The notes: a model not told the origin generated them from the letters alone. A DNA stretch of 64,000 nt from RI-153 sp041391225 (GCA_041391225.1 JAWKOL010000015.1:62001-126000); one strand, 5' to 3'. Positions 27,530 to 37,035 are shown, numbered from the stretch's first letter. Translations and numbers: made by a program.

Positions 27530-27588
27530 GGCGATGTCGTTTATTTTTTACATTGGGTACAATGTTTTTGACATGGGAGGTTGTGGAA

Positions 27589-27999
27589 ATGATGTCATTT
27601 CAGGAGAAGAGCTTGTGGGTGCAGTTCGTGGGTTTGATTGCTGTTTTTGGCCTTTACTTTTCCGTCGTCTTGCCCGCAAACACAGCGACGGTAATGCCGA
27701 ACCAGGTCGGCCTGTTTGTGGGGATGGTCATCTTGCTCGTGATGTTCATGGTGACAGGTCACATCCTCATCGCGATCGTTGATCGGCGCACAGAGACGGA
27801 TGAACGCGACCGCTTGTTCGAGCTGAAGGGTGAGCGTAATTCGTCCTATGTGTTGGCCACGGGCGTTTTCCTGTCTCTATGCGCGGCGATTTTCATCGAA
27901 GGAAACTTCGTCTTCACCCACCTGTTACTGGGGTTCTGGGTGCTGGCGCAGCTTGTGGAGATCGGATCGCAACTCTATTTCTATCGGCGGGGGGTGTGA
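27589..27999 (+). CDS. Small integral membrane protein (DUF2178-like), paired with XRE regulator
   Basis: 136-residue protein with four hydrophobic segments: WVQFVGLIAVFGLYFSVVLP, GLFVGMVILLVMFMVTGHIL, LATGVFLSLCAAIFIEG and LLLGFWVLAQLVEIG. A conserved cytoplasmic stretch DRRTETDERDRLFELKGERN separates the second and third. GGGAGG lies before the ATG at 27589; an in-frame ATG upstream would start inside the promoter. It is followed after three bases by an XRE regulator, the usual partner of DUF2178-type membrane proteins. Role unknown. Confidence 0.85.
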   Translation: MMSFQEKSLWVQFVGLIAVFGLYFSVVLPANTATVMPNQVGLFVGMVILLVMFMVTGHILIAIVDRRTETDERDRLFELKGERNSSYVLATGVFLSLCAAIFIEGNFVFTHLLLGFWVLAQLVEIGSQLYFYRRGV

Positions 28000-28002
28000 C
28001 GA

Positions 28003-28227
28003 ATGGGCAAGCGTGGCGGCAGACTCAACAACACGATTCGCGCGCTTCGCTTTGGGCATGGTGAGATGACACAGCAAGCACTGGCGGATCAAGTAGGCGT
28101 GACCCGGCAGACGATCAACGCCATTGAAGGCAACAAGTATTCCCCGTCGTTGGAAGTCGCCTTTCTCATCGCGCGCGTCTTCGACGTGCCGCTGGAGCAA
28201 GTTTTTCAGTATGAGGAAGGTGAATAG
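28003..28227 (+). CDS. XRE-family transcriptional regulator (YozG/PadR-partner type)
   Basis: 74-residue single-domain HTH protein: NNTIRALRFGHGEMTQQALA, DQVGVTRQTINAIEGNKYSP (helix-turn-helix) and SLEVAFLIARVFDVPLEQVF. Such short XRE proteins normally repress their own operon with a membrane protein gene. The spacing of three bases to the upstream gene means they are co-transcribed. The palindrome in the promoter is the obvious candidate site. Confidence 0.92.
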   Translation: MGKRGGRLNNTIRALRFGHGEMTQQALADQVGVTRQTINAIEGNKYSPSLEVAFLIARVFDVPLEQVFQYEEGE

Positions 28228-28308
28228 TGAATAGGGATTGGTGATTGGGGCAGAGATCAGCGCGTACCTCTCCCCAATCACCAATCCCCATCACCTATTC
28301 ACTATCCA
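28224..28308. repeat. Inverted repeat between convergent genes (GGGATTGGTGATTGG family)
   Basis: GTGAATAGGGATTGGTGATT on the left is complementary to AATCACCAATCCC...CTATTCAC on the right, giving about 24 paired bases around a 27-base loop. It lies between the converging XRE and dehydrogenase genes and may act as a bidirectional terminator. It covers the last codons of the dehydrogenase. Confidence 0.75.
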
Positions 28309-29272
28309 CCACCTTGATCACAACCTTGCCCTTGGCGTGTCCTTCTTCCAGGTAGCGCATGGCGTCGGCTGTCTCTGCCAGCGGGTAGCAGCGGTCAATC
28401 ACGGGCTTGATCTTGCCGGCCTCGATGTGCTCGTTCAGGTAGACGAGATCGGCCGCGTTCGGTTTGGCTGTGGTCTGCGCGATCTTTTTGCCGTCGCGCG
28501 CCATGAATGCACCTAGCAGCAGCGCTTCGAAGATCTGCCGGTTGGTGCCGCCCACCATGGCGTAGATGCCGCCGGGCTTGAGCGTGTTGACATATTGCTT
28601 CAACGGCACATAGCCGCCGATGCCCAGAATAACGTCGTAGCGTTTGTCGAGTTTTGTGAAGTCTTCGTGCTTGTAATCGATAACGTGATCCGCACCGAGC
28701 TTGCGCGTCAACGTGACTTTGTTGGTGCTGCATACTGCCGTCACCTCTACACCCAACAGTTTGGCAATCTGTACAGCGAAAGTACCCACCCCGCCAGACG
28801 CCCCGTTGATCAACACCTGCTGACCAGGCTTCACCTGGCACGTGTCGCGCAGCGCTTGCAGCGCGGTGACAGCCGCCATCGGCACGCCCGCAGCCTCCTC
28901 GAACGAGAGATTGGTCGGCTTCGGCGCGACCAAACGCAGCGGCGCGCAGACGTATTCGGCAAACGCGCCGTCGGCAGCGCCCGCCATATCCGCATAGACG
29001 GCGTCGCCCGGCTGAAACCCGGTAACGTTCTTGCCCACGGCTTCCACCACACCGGCCACGTCGGCGCCGGGGATGTTGTTTTTGGGGCGGAACAGGCCAC
29101 GCGCCAGCCGCGCCAGGAAGGGATCGGCGCGCATGATGTGCCAATCGTAGGCGTTGAGCGCGGCGGCATGGACGCGGATCAGCACCTCGTCGTCCTTGGG
29201 CGTGGGGGTGGGGACGTCGCGCAGTTGCAGCACATCGGGGGATCCGTATTGCGTGTAGTAAATGGCCTTCAT
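28295..29272 (-). CDS. NAD(P)-dependent alcohol dehydrogenase / quinone oxidoreductase-like (MDR superfamily), copy 1
   Basis: 325-residue zinc-independent medium-chain dehydrogenase. N-terminal MKAIYYTQYGSPDVLQLRDV; GADVAGVVEAVGKNVTGFQPGDAV; the cofactor motif LINGASGGVGTFAVQIAKLL (residues about 155-175); HVIDYKHEDFT. The zinc ligands of classical alcohol dehydrogenase are absent, as in quinone reductase-like members. It likely reduces quinones or enals with NADPH. It follows the small conserved protein of the LuxR cassette by nine bases and has a paralogue at 41.1 kb in a parallel cassette. RBS AGGAG precedes the ATG. Confidence 0.9.
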   Translation of the reverse strand: MKAIYYTQYGSPDVLQLRDVPTPTPKDDEVLIRVHAAALNAYDWHIMRADPFLARLARGLFRPKNNIPGADVAGVVEAVGKNVTGFQPGDAVYADMAGAADGAFAEYVCAPLRLVAPKPTNLSFEEAAGVPMAAVTALQALRDTCQVKPGQQVLINGASGGVGTFAVQIAKLLGVEVTAVCSTNKVTLTRKLGADHVIDYKHEDFTKLDKRYDVILGIGGYVPLKQYVNTLKPGGIYAMVGGTNRQIFEALLLGAFMARDGKKIAQTTAKPNAADLVYLNEHIEAGKIKPVIDRCYPLAETADAMRYLEEGHAKGKVVIKVVDSE

Positions 29273-29281
29273 GGTGGTCTC

Positions 29282-29512
29282 CTAACCTTTCGTTCGCGAA
29301 TTGACCGAGATCAGCCTCAGTCCCAGATTGTTGATGCGCCGCAAGACGCCGTACAGCGCCGCCTGATCCGCCAGTGCGCCGCGCAAAAGCGTGTCGCCGT
29401 CGTCGGTGGGCAGGACGCAGAGATCCTCGAACCACGCCCGCCACTGCTCATCCAACTGGCCGTGGATCTTGATCTCGTACTGTGTGGGGCGATCTGTGTC
29501 GTCTCTCATCAT
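29282..29512 (-). CDS. Conserved ~75-residue protein, LuxR-cassette family, copy 1
   Basis: 76 residues: YEIKIHGQLDEQWRAWFEDL, then LLRGALADQAALYGVLRRIN and LGLRLISVNSR. Two paralogues in the window (33.29 and 43.27 kb) share the pattern YEI-x-x-x-G-x-L-x3-W-x2-WF, then L-x-G-x-x-x-DQAAL-x3-LR-x-I/V-R...GL-x-L-x-SV. No membrane segment, signal or cysteine. Always downstream of a MalT-type regulator and upstream of a dehydrogenase or DUF4386 gene. I know of no assigned function; a compact alpha/beta ligand-binding or regulatory protein is possible. Two adjacent ATG codons are possible starts. Confidence 0.8.
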   Translation of the reverse strand: MMRDDTDRPTQYEIKIHGQLDEQWRAWFEDLCVLPTDDGDTLLRGALADQAALYGVLRRINNLGLRLISVNSRTKG

Positions 29513-29622
29513 GGCACAAGCGTAACGCCGTCTACGGTCCACGTCCCCACAGGAAACTGTAGTTGTGGGCATCAGAAACTGTAGGGCAGTCTGCCAGAAT
29601 TGATCCGCGAAGACTTCGTGGA

Positions 29623-32292
29623 TCAAATCAGTCGAAGTTCGCGGGCTTTGTTGATGGCGAGGGCGCGCTTGTTGACGCCGAGCTTGCCGTAGATGTTTTT
29701 GGTGTGGTAGAGGACGGTGTTGAGGCTGATGATCAGTTGATCGGCGATTTCCTGGTTCTTGAGACCGGCGGCGATCAGCGCCAGGATCTCCAACTCGCGC
29801 TCGCTGAGGGGATCGATGAGGGGCTGCGCGGCGCGGGCCGACGCAGCGCCGATGGGCAGGGGCGGCTCGCTGTCGAAAGCAGCAAGCAACCGCGCCGTGA
29901 ACGATGGATGCAGGCCCTGTTCTGCGGCTTCGGCCACGAGTTTCTGCATGACGGGGCCTTCGTCCACGAAGATGCGCACGAAGTCTTCGCCCTCGGCCAG
30001 GGTAAGCGCCTCGTCCAGCGCGTGCAGGGCGGCGTCCTTGTCGCCGTTGCCGTGGTGGGCAAGCGCCTGCAACACCGTGATCTTGAGCAGATCGTCGGCC
30101 CACTGTTTTGCTTCGACGTCTTCTTTTGCCGTCGCCAGCACCCCCAGCGCCGAAGACACATCACCCTGGGCCAAGGCGACGCGGGCCTGGCACAGTGGCA
30201 GATCGTGGCGTTGTGCGATCTGGGCGGCAGCGGTCACCTGGCCCTGGCGCAACAGCACGAAGACCTGCGCGGTGACAAGGTGGGGCAGGATCAGCGCGAA
30301 CTGCTGCCGTCGCACCGACTGTTCGGTCTCGGCCAACATGGCGACGGCGGCATCCAAATCGCCGCCCACGGCCAGCAGCCGCGCAAGGACAATCTCACAG
30401 TGGGCGGCGCGATCCGTCGTTTCGATCTGCCGCGCCATTTCCAGCGCTTTCTCGGCGTGTTGCCGGGCGGTGGGCAGATCGTTCCACTGGTAGTGGATGC
30501 GCGCCATGCCCAGGTAGGCGTCGCAAATGGGCGGCGTGGCGCTTTCGCCCACCAGATCCACAGCGCTGCGATAGGTTTCGTAGGCGCGGTGCAGGTCGTT
30601 CTCCGCTTCCTGCACCAGCGCCAGACCCAGGGTGGCCATCATGGCGATGACGGTGTGACCGGTGGTTTTGCAGGCGGTTAGGGCGTCGGTGCAGGCGCGG
30701 GCGGCGGCGGCGCGGTCTCCTTTTAGCCAGTTTGCGTTGCCCAGCGCCCAGTTGATAGAAGCGCGCACCGGCAGGTTGTCGGCGCGGAGGAAGGTCAACG
30801 CGCGCTGCGCCTGCACGATGATGCTGTCTACGTTGTGCTGGGTGACGGCAACGGTGGTGCGCAGCGAGGCGATGCGGCCGATCAGGTCGCGGTTGTGTGC
30901 GGTCATCTGTGCGCCGTGCAATGCCGCTTCGGCTGCTGCTGCCTTGTCCTCAACGCCGACAACCTGACCCAGCATCAACAGCGCCGATCCCCACGTGATC
31001 CACAGGACAGGATGGGCGTCGAGAACGTCGGTGGGCAGTGAAGCCACCCACTTCAAAACCGGCACCGCGCCACCGCGGAATTGCAGCGGCATACCCTTGC
31101 CTTCGATCAACTCGATGGCAAGTTCAATATCCTGGGCCGCGGTGGCGTGGTGGAAGGCTTCCAGTTCCAGGTTGTGCGCGGCGTACCAGCGAGCGGCGCG
31201 CACGTGGTATGCCGACGCATCGGCCTGTTGCGTCAACCGTTGGCGTAGCAGCTCGGCGAAGAGATGATGGTAGCGATACCAGCGCCGTTCGTTGTCCAGC
31301 GGAATCAAAAAGAGATTGGCGCGTTCCAGCAAGTTGAGCGTTTCTTCACCGCTTACCCCGTCACCGGCCACGGCCTCGCACAGCGGCGCGCACATACGCT
31401 CCAGGATCGACGTGCGCAGGAGGAAAGTTTGCACGTTGGCGGGCTGTTGGTGTAGCACTTCTTCCACCAGGTAATCCATCACGAAGCGGTGACTGCCGGT
31501 GAACGATTCGATGAAATCCGTGCTGTCGTGGGGGTGGCCCTGCATCGAGAGCGTCCCTTGCAGGGCAAGGGCAGCCAACTGCAACCCGGCGATCCAGCCT
31601 TCGGTGCGGGCGTCCAGCGCGGCAGCCTGTTCGGCGGAGAAGTCCAGCCCGGTGGCGCTGCGCAGGAAGCCGGCGGCCTCGTCCGCCGTGAAACGCAGAT
31701 CGGCGGCGCGGATCTCGGTCAACTGGCCGCGGGCGCGCAGCTTGGCCAGGGGGATGGGCGGATCTTCGCGCGTGGTGATCACCAGGTGCATCTGCGGCGG
31801 CATGTAGTCCACGATAAAGGCGAGCACGTCGTCTACGTCCTTGGCCTCGATGACGTGGTAATCGTCCAGCACCAGGATGAAATCATCTGGCAGCGCCGCC
31901 AGTTCATTGACCAGCGTGGTGAGGATCGTCTGCACTGCGGGCGGCTGAGGCGATTGGATCATCTGCATCACCTGCGCGCCCCAATCGGGTGCAATGTGCT
32001 GCAACGCCGCCACCAGGTAGCTGAGGAAGCCGATGGGATCGTTTTCGCCTGTGTCGAGCGAGAGCCAGGCGATGCGATTGACGATTTTCGATTGACGATT
32101 TTCGATTGAAAATCGCAAATTGTCTATCCACGCGGTCACCAGCGTCGTCTTGCCGAAGCCCGCCGGCGCGGAGACGAGTGTCAGCTTGCGTCGGCGGCAC
32201 TCGTCCATGCGCGTGAGCAGGCGCGGGCGCGTCACCAGGTCTGCGCGCGGTGGTGGGGTGTAGAGTTTGGTGGCAAGGATGGGCGTCGGCAT
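29623..32292 (-). CDS. MalT-type LuxR-family transcriptional regulator, copy 1
   Basis: 889-residue ATP-dependent regulator of the LAL/MalT class. N-terminal ILATKLYTPPPRADLVTRPR, Walker A VSAPAGFGKTTLVTAW, Walker B FILVLDDYHVI, sensor ITTREDPPIPLAKLRARGQL, winged-helix region RRWYRYHHLFAELLRQRL, then TPR-like helical repeats and a C-terminal LuxR HTH PLSERELEILALIAAGLKNQ with ISLNTVLYHTKNIYGKLGVN. It is uninterrupted. Right after Walker A, about 14 residues (RFSIENRQSKIVNR) are translated from an ATTGACG-family repeat. It heads a cassette with the small conserved protein and the dehydrogenase. Inducer unknown. Confidence 0.95.
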   Translation of the reverse strand: MPTPILATKLYTPPPRADLVTRPRLLTRMDECRRRKLTLVSAPAGFGKTTLVTAWIDNLRFSIENRQSKIVNRIAWLSLDTGENDPIGFLSYLVAALQHIAPDWGAQVMQMIQSPQPPAVQTILTTLVNELAALPDDFILVLDDYHVIEAKDVDDVLAFIVDYMPPQMHLVITTREDPPIPLAKLRARGQLTEIRAADLRFTADEAAGFLRSATGLDFSAEQAAALDARTEGWIAGLQLAALALQGTLSMQGHPHDSTDFIESFTGSHRFVMDYLVEEVLHQQPANVQTFLLRTSILERMCAPLCEAVAGDGVSGEETLNLLERANLFLIPLDNERRWYRYHHLFAELLRQRLTQQADASAYHVRAARWYAAHNLELEAFHHATAAQDIELAIELIEGKGMPLQFRGGAVPVLKWVASLPTDVLDAHPVLWITWGSALLMLGQVVGVEDKAAAAEAALHGAQMTAHNRDLIGRIASLRTTVAVTQHNVDSIIVQAQRALTFLRADNLPVRASINWALGNANWLKGDRAAAARACTDALTACKTTGHTVIAMMATLGLALVQEAENDLHRAYETYRSAVDLVGESATPPICDAYLGMARIHYQWNDLPTARQHAEKALEMARQIETTDRAAHCEIVLARLLAVGGDLDAAVAMLAETEQSVRRQQFALILPHLVTAQVFVLLRQGQVTAAAQIAQRHDLPLCQARVALAQGDVSSALGVLATAKEDVEAKQWADDLLKITVLQALAHHGNGDKDAALHALDEALTLAEGEDFVRIFVDEGPVMQKLVAEAAEQGLHPSFTARLLAAFDSEPPLPIGAASARAAQPLIDPLSERELEILALIAAGLKNQEIADQLIISLNTVLYHTKNIYGKLGVNKRALAINKARELRLI
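32076..32122. repeat. ATTGACG-family repeat inserted in frame in a LuxR gene
   Basis: GATTGACGATTTTCGATTGA and neighbours, identical in type to intergenic copies at 2.96, 3.96 and 63.3 kb, are translated within the regulator between Walker A and the next strand. The paralogue at 36.6 kb has about 11 fewer residues at this point. Confidence 0.88.
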
Positions 32293-32312
32293 GAGGGGAT
32301 TATACCAGAAAT

Positions 32313-32350
32313 AGAACGCGGATCGAGCGGATTGGGCGGATCCGCGTTCT
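32313..32350. repeat. GCGGATT-family inverted repeat, short copy
   Basis: AGAACGCGGATC and GATCCGCGTTCT are perfect 12-bp arms around 14 bases. Located between the LuxR start and the DUF4386 stop. Confidence 0.75.
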
Positions 32351-32366
32351 CTTTCCCGAGCTCGAG

Positions 32367-33080
32367 CTACGCCGCCACCGGTTCCCAGCGCCGCCACGTC
32401 TCCACGTTGACGCCCTTCACCAGCAGCCAGAGCAGCAGCGCCAGCTCGCCCACGAAGGTGTATTCGCTCATCACAAAGTCCACGCTGGGCAACAGGGCGA
32501 AGATGAGCACATCGGCCACGTAGCCAAGGCCGGCCACCACCAACAGCGCACCGATGAACCAGGGCAGGAAGTCCGACTTGATGATCAGGTAGCCCAGCGG
32601 CAGCAGCCAGAGGCCGAAGAAGACCTGGGCAATGAGGTAGCCGGCGTGGTGCAGGTTGAGGAAGAGCAGCGAAAGCGCCTGCAACTGCTCGGTGTTGAAG
32701 ACAGACAGGTAGCTGCCGCCGTCGAGGACCATGAGCGCCGCGAACTGGTTGAGCATGTTGAGGCAGGTAATGGTGACGGCGACGAGCACCAGCGAGACCA
32801 TCAACACAGCCTGGTTGCGGTTCACCGGCTTGAGGATGCGGTAGAGCGCCAGCACCAGCACCACGAAGACGACCTGCCCTGTCAGTTCGGCCACGAAGCC
32901 GAGGCGGAACGTCCCCGCCGCGGCCAGGATGTTGGCGGCGGTGGCAGCGGCGTTGTCCTGTACGATCATGGCCTGGCGCACGCCGAATTCGGCAAAGCCG
33001 CCACAAATGGCAAGGATGAGGTATAGCAAACCGGCAAAACGGGCAGTCTTGTTCACGTTGCTGTTGGTTGCGGTGATCAT
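32367..33080 (-). CDS. DUF4386 family membrane protein, copy 1
   Basis: 237-residue polytopic membrane protein. About six hydrophobic segments, including FAGLLYLILAICGGFAEFGV, GQVVFVVLVLALYRIL, VLMVSLVLVAVTITCLNMLN, FFGLWLLPLGYLIIKSDFLP and ALLVVAGLGYVADVLIFALL. N-terminal TARFAGLLYLI...FAEFGVRQAMIV and the AQVFFGLWLLPLGYL motif identify DUF4386. ATG at 33080 with CAGGAGA upstream. It follows the second small conserved protein, so it belongs to the second LuxR cassette. Function unknown. Confidence 0.9.
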   Translation of the reverse strand: MITATNSNVNKTARFAGLLYLILAICGGFAEFGVRQAMIVQDNAAATAANILAAAGTFRLGFVAELTGQVVFVVLVLALYRILKPVNRNQAVLMVSLVLVAVTITCLNMLNQFAALMVLDGGSYLSVFNTEQLQALSLLFLNLHHAGYLIAQVFFGLWLLPLGYLIIKSDFLPWFIGALLVVAGLGYVADVLIFALLPSVDFVMSEYTFVGELALLLWLLVKGVNVETWRRWEPVAA

Positions 33081-33176
33081 GGTTGGTTTCTCCTGTTGTA
33101 TCAAATGTGATTGTCCGGCGAAAAGCTGAAAACTCTGAAAATCAGGGTTATCTGTTCAATCTGTGTTCAATGCGCT

Positions 33177-33277
33177 GACTCCACTGCGAAAAGTCCGACT
33201 TCTGTGTGATTTGCGGTTGCTCCCCTCTTGAGAGAAGTCGGACTTTTGCGCTTGAGCGACCTTTTTGCAGTAGAGTC
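33177..33277 (-). mobile_element. 101-bp MITE-like element, copy 2
   Basis: GACTCCACTGCGAAAAG at one end and CTTTTTGCAGTAGAGTC at the other. ATGCGCT is duplicated directly on both sides, a 7-bp target-site duplication. Same length and near-identical to copies at 1.13 and 47.4 kb. It lies between the DUF4386 gene and the small conserved gene, both on the minus strand. Confidence 0.87.
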
Positions 33278-33290
33278 ATGCGCTGCTACG

Positions 33291-33521
33291 TTACGCTTCC
33301 GGCGGGATGCGTGTCACCGAGACGAGGGGCAGACCGGTGTCGCGCACCCTGCGCAGGATGCCGTGGAGCGCCGCTTGATCGGTCACCGGTCCGCGCAGAC
33401 GGGTTTGGCCGTTCGCCATCCGCTCGATGTTCATGCCGCCGAACCAGTCGATCCAGCGGTCGTGCAGATGCCCCTGGATGCAGATTTCGTAGCGATCTGG
33501 TGGGTGGTCTTGACTGTGCAT
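33291..33521 (-). CDS. Conserved ~75-residue protein, LuxR-cassette family, copy 2
   Basis: 76 residues: RYEICIQGHLHDRWIDWFGG, LRGPVTDQAALHGILRRVRD and TGLPLVSVTRIPPEA. Clear paralogue of the proteins at 29.28 and 43.27 kb, sharing the W-x2-WF and DQAALH motifs. Here it lies between a 42-residue membrane protein and the DUF4386 gene, downstream of LuxR copy 2. No function known. Confidence 0.82.
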   Translation of the reverse strand: MHSQDHPPDRYEICIQGHLHDRWIDWFGGMNIERMANGQTRLRGPVTDQAALHGILRRVRDTGLPLVSVTRIPPEA

Positions 33522-33564
33522 GGTTCTGTCCCATCGTCTGGTGATGCATCAACACTGTTCTGTG

Positions 33565-33693
33565 CTACTCTCTGTTCCCCGAGAGCTTGCTCAGCCCCCA
33601 GAAGAAGACGCCTGTGCCGATGCCCACAAAAAGAGTAAGCAGACCCAATCCAACCGGCGTACCCCACATCGCTGCTGACCATAGACCTTCCAT
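33565..33693 (-). CDS. 42-residue single-pass membrane protein
   Basis: MEGLWSAAMWGTPVGLGLLT followed by LFVGIGTGVFFWGLSKLSGN and RE, then a stop. One hydrophobic helix spans roughly residues 10-34 with a basic end, so it should insert in the membrane. AAGGA lies eight bases upstream of the ATG. It is encoded on the cassette strand between LuxR copy 2 and the small conserved protein. The codon content and clean RBS argue for a real gene. Function unknown. Confidence 0.68.
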   Translation of the reverse strand: MEGLWSAAMWGTPVGLGLLTLFVGIGTGVFFWGLSKLSGNRE

Positions 33694-33823
33694 GTTACGT
33701 TCCTTTCTGGTTGCGTGGTTGTCGCGTGATTTCTGTCGTCTGTCGTCACGGCGTTTGCGTCATTCCGTAACGATGACAACAGCATAGCGGCGCATGTGGT
33801 GAGTGGTCATCACATGATGTGGT

Positions 33824-33873
33824 GATTGGGGTGGGGGATTGGGGACTGGGGATTGGGGACTGGGGACTGGGGT
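33824..33873 (+). repeat. G-rich heptad repeat (GGGGATT/GGGGACT family)
   Basis: Five to six consecutive copies of GGGGATT or GGGGACT in tandem. Same family as at 1.0, 39.39 and 60.74 kb. Confidence 0.8.
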
Positions 33874-33940
33874 AACACAGTTGACGTTCGAGTCGCTGCC
33901 AATAGCGCGTTCATTGTCTCTGGAGAAACCAGAGAAAAAA

Positions 33941-34081
33941 TGATCCAGGAAGCCACACGAAGAGACACGAAGGCAGAAAAGAACGAGCAGAAAGCTTTTC
34001 CGCTCTGTTGTCCTGCGAATCCTGAAATCCGTGTCCCTCTCTTCTCCTCTTTGTGGTGCTTCGTGTGCCTTCGTGGATCAT
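33941..34081. repeat. CACGAAG-family inverted repeat, copy 2
   Basis: TGATCCAGGAAGCCACACGA facing CTTCGTGTGCCTTCGTGGAT, with a centre similar to the copies at 7.8, 42.2 and 51.6 kb. It lies downstream of LuxR copy 2. Confidence 0.8.
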
Positions 34082-34124
34082 TAAAATACTGAAATCTCCT
34101 CTACCGGTACACGCACCACGCAAC

Positions 34125-36809
34125 CTACAGCAACTTCAATTCTCCCGCCCGCCGGATCGCGGCGTCGATTGCTGACGCCGAATTTGCTGTAGATGTTCTT
34201 GGTGTGGGTGCGCAGGGTGTTGAGGGAGATCACCAACTGATCCGCGATTTCGGGGCCGGTGAGTTCGGTGGGGAGCAGGCGAAGGACGTCCAATTGCGGT
34301 CGCTGAGGGGTTCCAATAGATCGGTCTGATCGGGGGCCGACGGGGCTTCCTCGCCGAAGAAGGTGAGCAGGTGATTGGCGTAGGGCAGGACGTTATCCTG
34401 TGTTACGCAGCGCAGCAGATCGGCCATCGGCGCGCCTTCCGCCACGAAAACATGGACGTAGCCTTCCGGCGCAGCCAAAGACAGCGCGTGTGTCAACGCA
34501 GTCAGCGCCGCGGGGATGTCGTCCTCGGCCAGGTGTGCCAACGCCTGCAACACCCGAATCTCGATGACGCTGCCCATGCGCCCGTGGGCTTCCTCTGTTT
34601 CCAGAAGCCGGGTCAGCAACACACGCGCCTGATCCAGCGTTTCGGGTTTGCCGAGAGCGCCCTCGGCCAGCAGCAGGCGCGCCAGCGTCACGTGCTCGAA
34701 TTCGGTGAGGTAATCCAGTTCATCGTGGACCGTGATCCCACGCGATTGCGCCCAACGCCGCGCCTCGGCCAAGCGACCCTGGCGGATCGCGTAGCGCCTT
34801 CCACGCCGCTACAGGCCGCAGGTTGGGGACAGGCGTCTGCACGAAGACACGTTCCGCCTTGTCCAGCAGATCGAAGGCGACGTCCACTGCGCCGTGGGCG
34901 TAGCGGATGCGCGCCATCAGCGTCAACAGGCGCGTCATGTCCCCGGCCAGCACCGCCTTGTCGCCCATCGCCTGTCCGCGTTGCATGTGTTCCACAGCCG
35001 CGTCGACATCGCCCATTTCCAGGTAGACTTCGCCCAATCCCACATGCAATTCGGCCACGCCGGGGAAGACAATGTCGCCCATCTCGGCCACCAGCGACAG
35101 TGCATGGCGGTAGGTTTCGGCGGCGTCGCGCAGACGCCCCAGTGTGGTGCAAATATCGGCCAAGCCGAACGCGCCGCTGATCGCACCGGGGATGTGACCG
35201 GTCCGCGCGAAGCTGGAAAGCGCGGTGGTCAAGGTGCGATAGGCGGTGTCCAGTTCACCGATGCGCCAATACGAAAGCCCCAGGATCGCCGCGGCCACAC
35301 GCCGCCCCACGTCATCATCTTCGGGCAGGAGATCGAGCGCCTTTTGCGCGTACGCAGTGGTTGTGGCAGCGTCGCCCACCGCCTGTGCAGCGTAGGCGCG
35401 GGCCGCGGCAAGTGATGCTTCTAACTTGCCGAATATCACTTCGTCGATCACTACCCTGCGCGGCTGCCTTTGCACAAATTCAGGATCGAGCCAGCGTTCG
35501 GCCTGGCGCAGGCGCAACTCGGCGGCTTCCACTTGTCCTTCGTTGAGCAGCGCCCAACCGTAGCCCAGGCTGAGCACAGGACGTTCATCCACCACGTCGT
35601 CGGGCAGGGCATCGACCCAGCGCAACCACGCCGTGGACTGGAGATTGGCGTCCATGCTGTGCCACAGCCGCTCGATCAGCGCGGCCGCAAGCTCAAAGTC
35701 CGCCCCCGCCAGAGCATGGCGGATGGCCGGGGCAGGCTGATCATTGTTGGCGTACCAGTGGGCGGCGCGGCTGTGGAGTTGGGGCAGCCGATCCGCCTTT
35801 TCCTCGCGTAGGTGGGCGCGCAGCACGTCGGCGAAAAGATGATGGTAGCGGAACCACCGGCGCGACTGATCCAGCGGCACAACAAACAGGTTGTCCCGTT
35901 CCAGCGTGGCCAGCAGTGCTTTGCCGTCCTCGCCGCCGGTGACGGCGTCGCAGAGCGGGCCGCTCAACCGCTCCAGGATCGACGTCTGGATCAAGAATGT
36001 ACGTGTCTCGTCGGGCTGCCGCGCCAGGACCTCGTCCACCAGGTAGTCGACCACGTAGCGGTTGTCGCCGGCGAAGGCAGCCACGAAGCTGCGTACATCG
36101 TCGCGGCCCTGCATGGAAAGCGCGGCCAGTTGCAGCCCTGCGATCCAGCCTTCGGTGCGCGCCTCCAGCGCGCTGATCTCTTCGTGGGCAAGGGTCAGTC
36201 CCATCGTCTGCTTGAGGAAGGCGGCAGCCTCATCCTCGGTGAAGCGCAGATCGGCGGCGCGGATCTCGGTCAACTGGCCGCGGGCGCGCAGACGCGAGAG
36301 CGGCAGGCGCGGGTCCTCGCGGGTGGTGATGATCAGGTGCATCTGCGGCGGCATGTGATCGAGCAGAAAGGCAAGGGCGTCGTCGATGGCGCTGTTGTCA
36401 ACCAGGTGATAATCGTCCAGCACCAGTACGAACGGTTCGGGGACCGCGGCGATCTCGTTGACAAGCGCGGTCAGCAGCGAATCCAGCGGCGTCGCCTGGG
36501 CGGATTGGAGCGCCTTGAGCACGCTCTCGCCCAGGTGTGGTGTCACCGTGCGCAGGGCCGAAACGAAGTAGGCGAAGAAGCGCGTGGCGTCGCTGTCTTC
36601 CTCGTCCAGCGCCAGCCAGGCCGACGGGCGAGGAGATGTGGCGTTCCAGGCGGTGACCAGCGTCGTCTTGCCGAAACCCGCCAAGCGCAGACGAGGGTGA
36701 GCTTGCGATGTCGTCCAGCGTCCAGGCGTTCGATGAGGCGTGTTCGGGTGATCAGATCTGGGCGCGGCGAGGGGACGAAGAGCTTCGTGGCCAGGATCGA
36801 TGTGGGCAT
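34125..36809 (-). CDS. MalT-type LuxR-family transcriptional regulator, copy 2 (frameshifted)
   Basis: Paralogue of the regulator at 29.6 kb. Starts MPTSILATKLFVPSPRPDLI. One indel at the Walker A site (near 36,685) moves into the frame with GFGKTTLVTAW, FVLVLDDYHLV and RWFRYHHLFADVLRAHL, which stays open to about 34,790. A second shift leads to EARRWAQSRGITVHDELDYL, a third near 34,290 to the HTH with LRLLPTELTGPEIADQLVIS and THTKNIYSKFGVSNRR, and a last one gives the end RAIRRAGELKLL. About 893 residues joined. Heads the second cassette (42-residue membrane protein, small conserved protein, DUF4386). Confidence 0.9.
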
Positions 36810-37035
36810 GTTGGGCTTCCAGTTCTAGCGCCGGTCTGCGAAGACGGGGGCGGCTTGCGCTTGCGGTGAACAGGGATGCCCTGCATTCTAGGCCAGGCCG
36901 CTTCTCCTGGCAACCTAACGAAATCCTATGACACACTCCATGTGTGATCCACCCTACGGACCAACCCGATTAGGGTTGCTACTTTTTCACCGCCGGACAT
37001 CAACCACCCTCATATCTAAAAGGAAATAGCACGTC

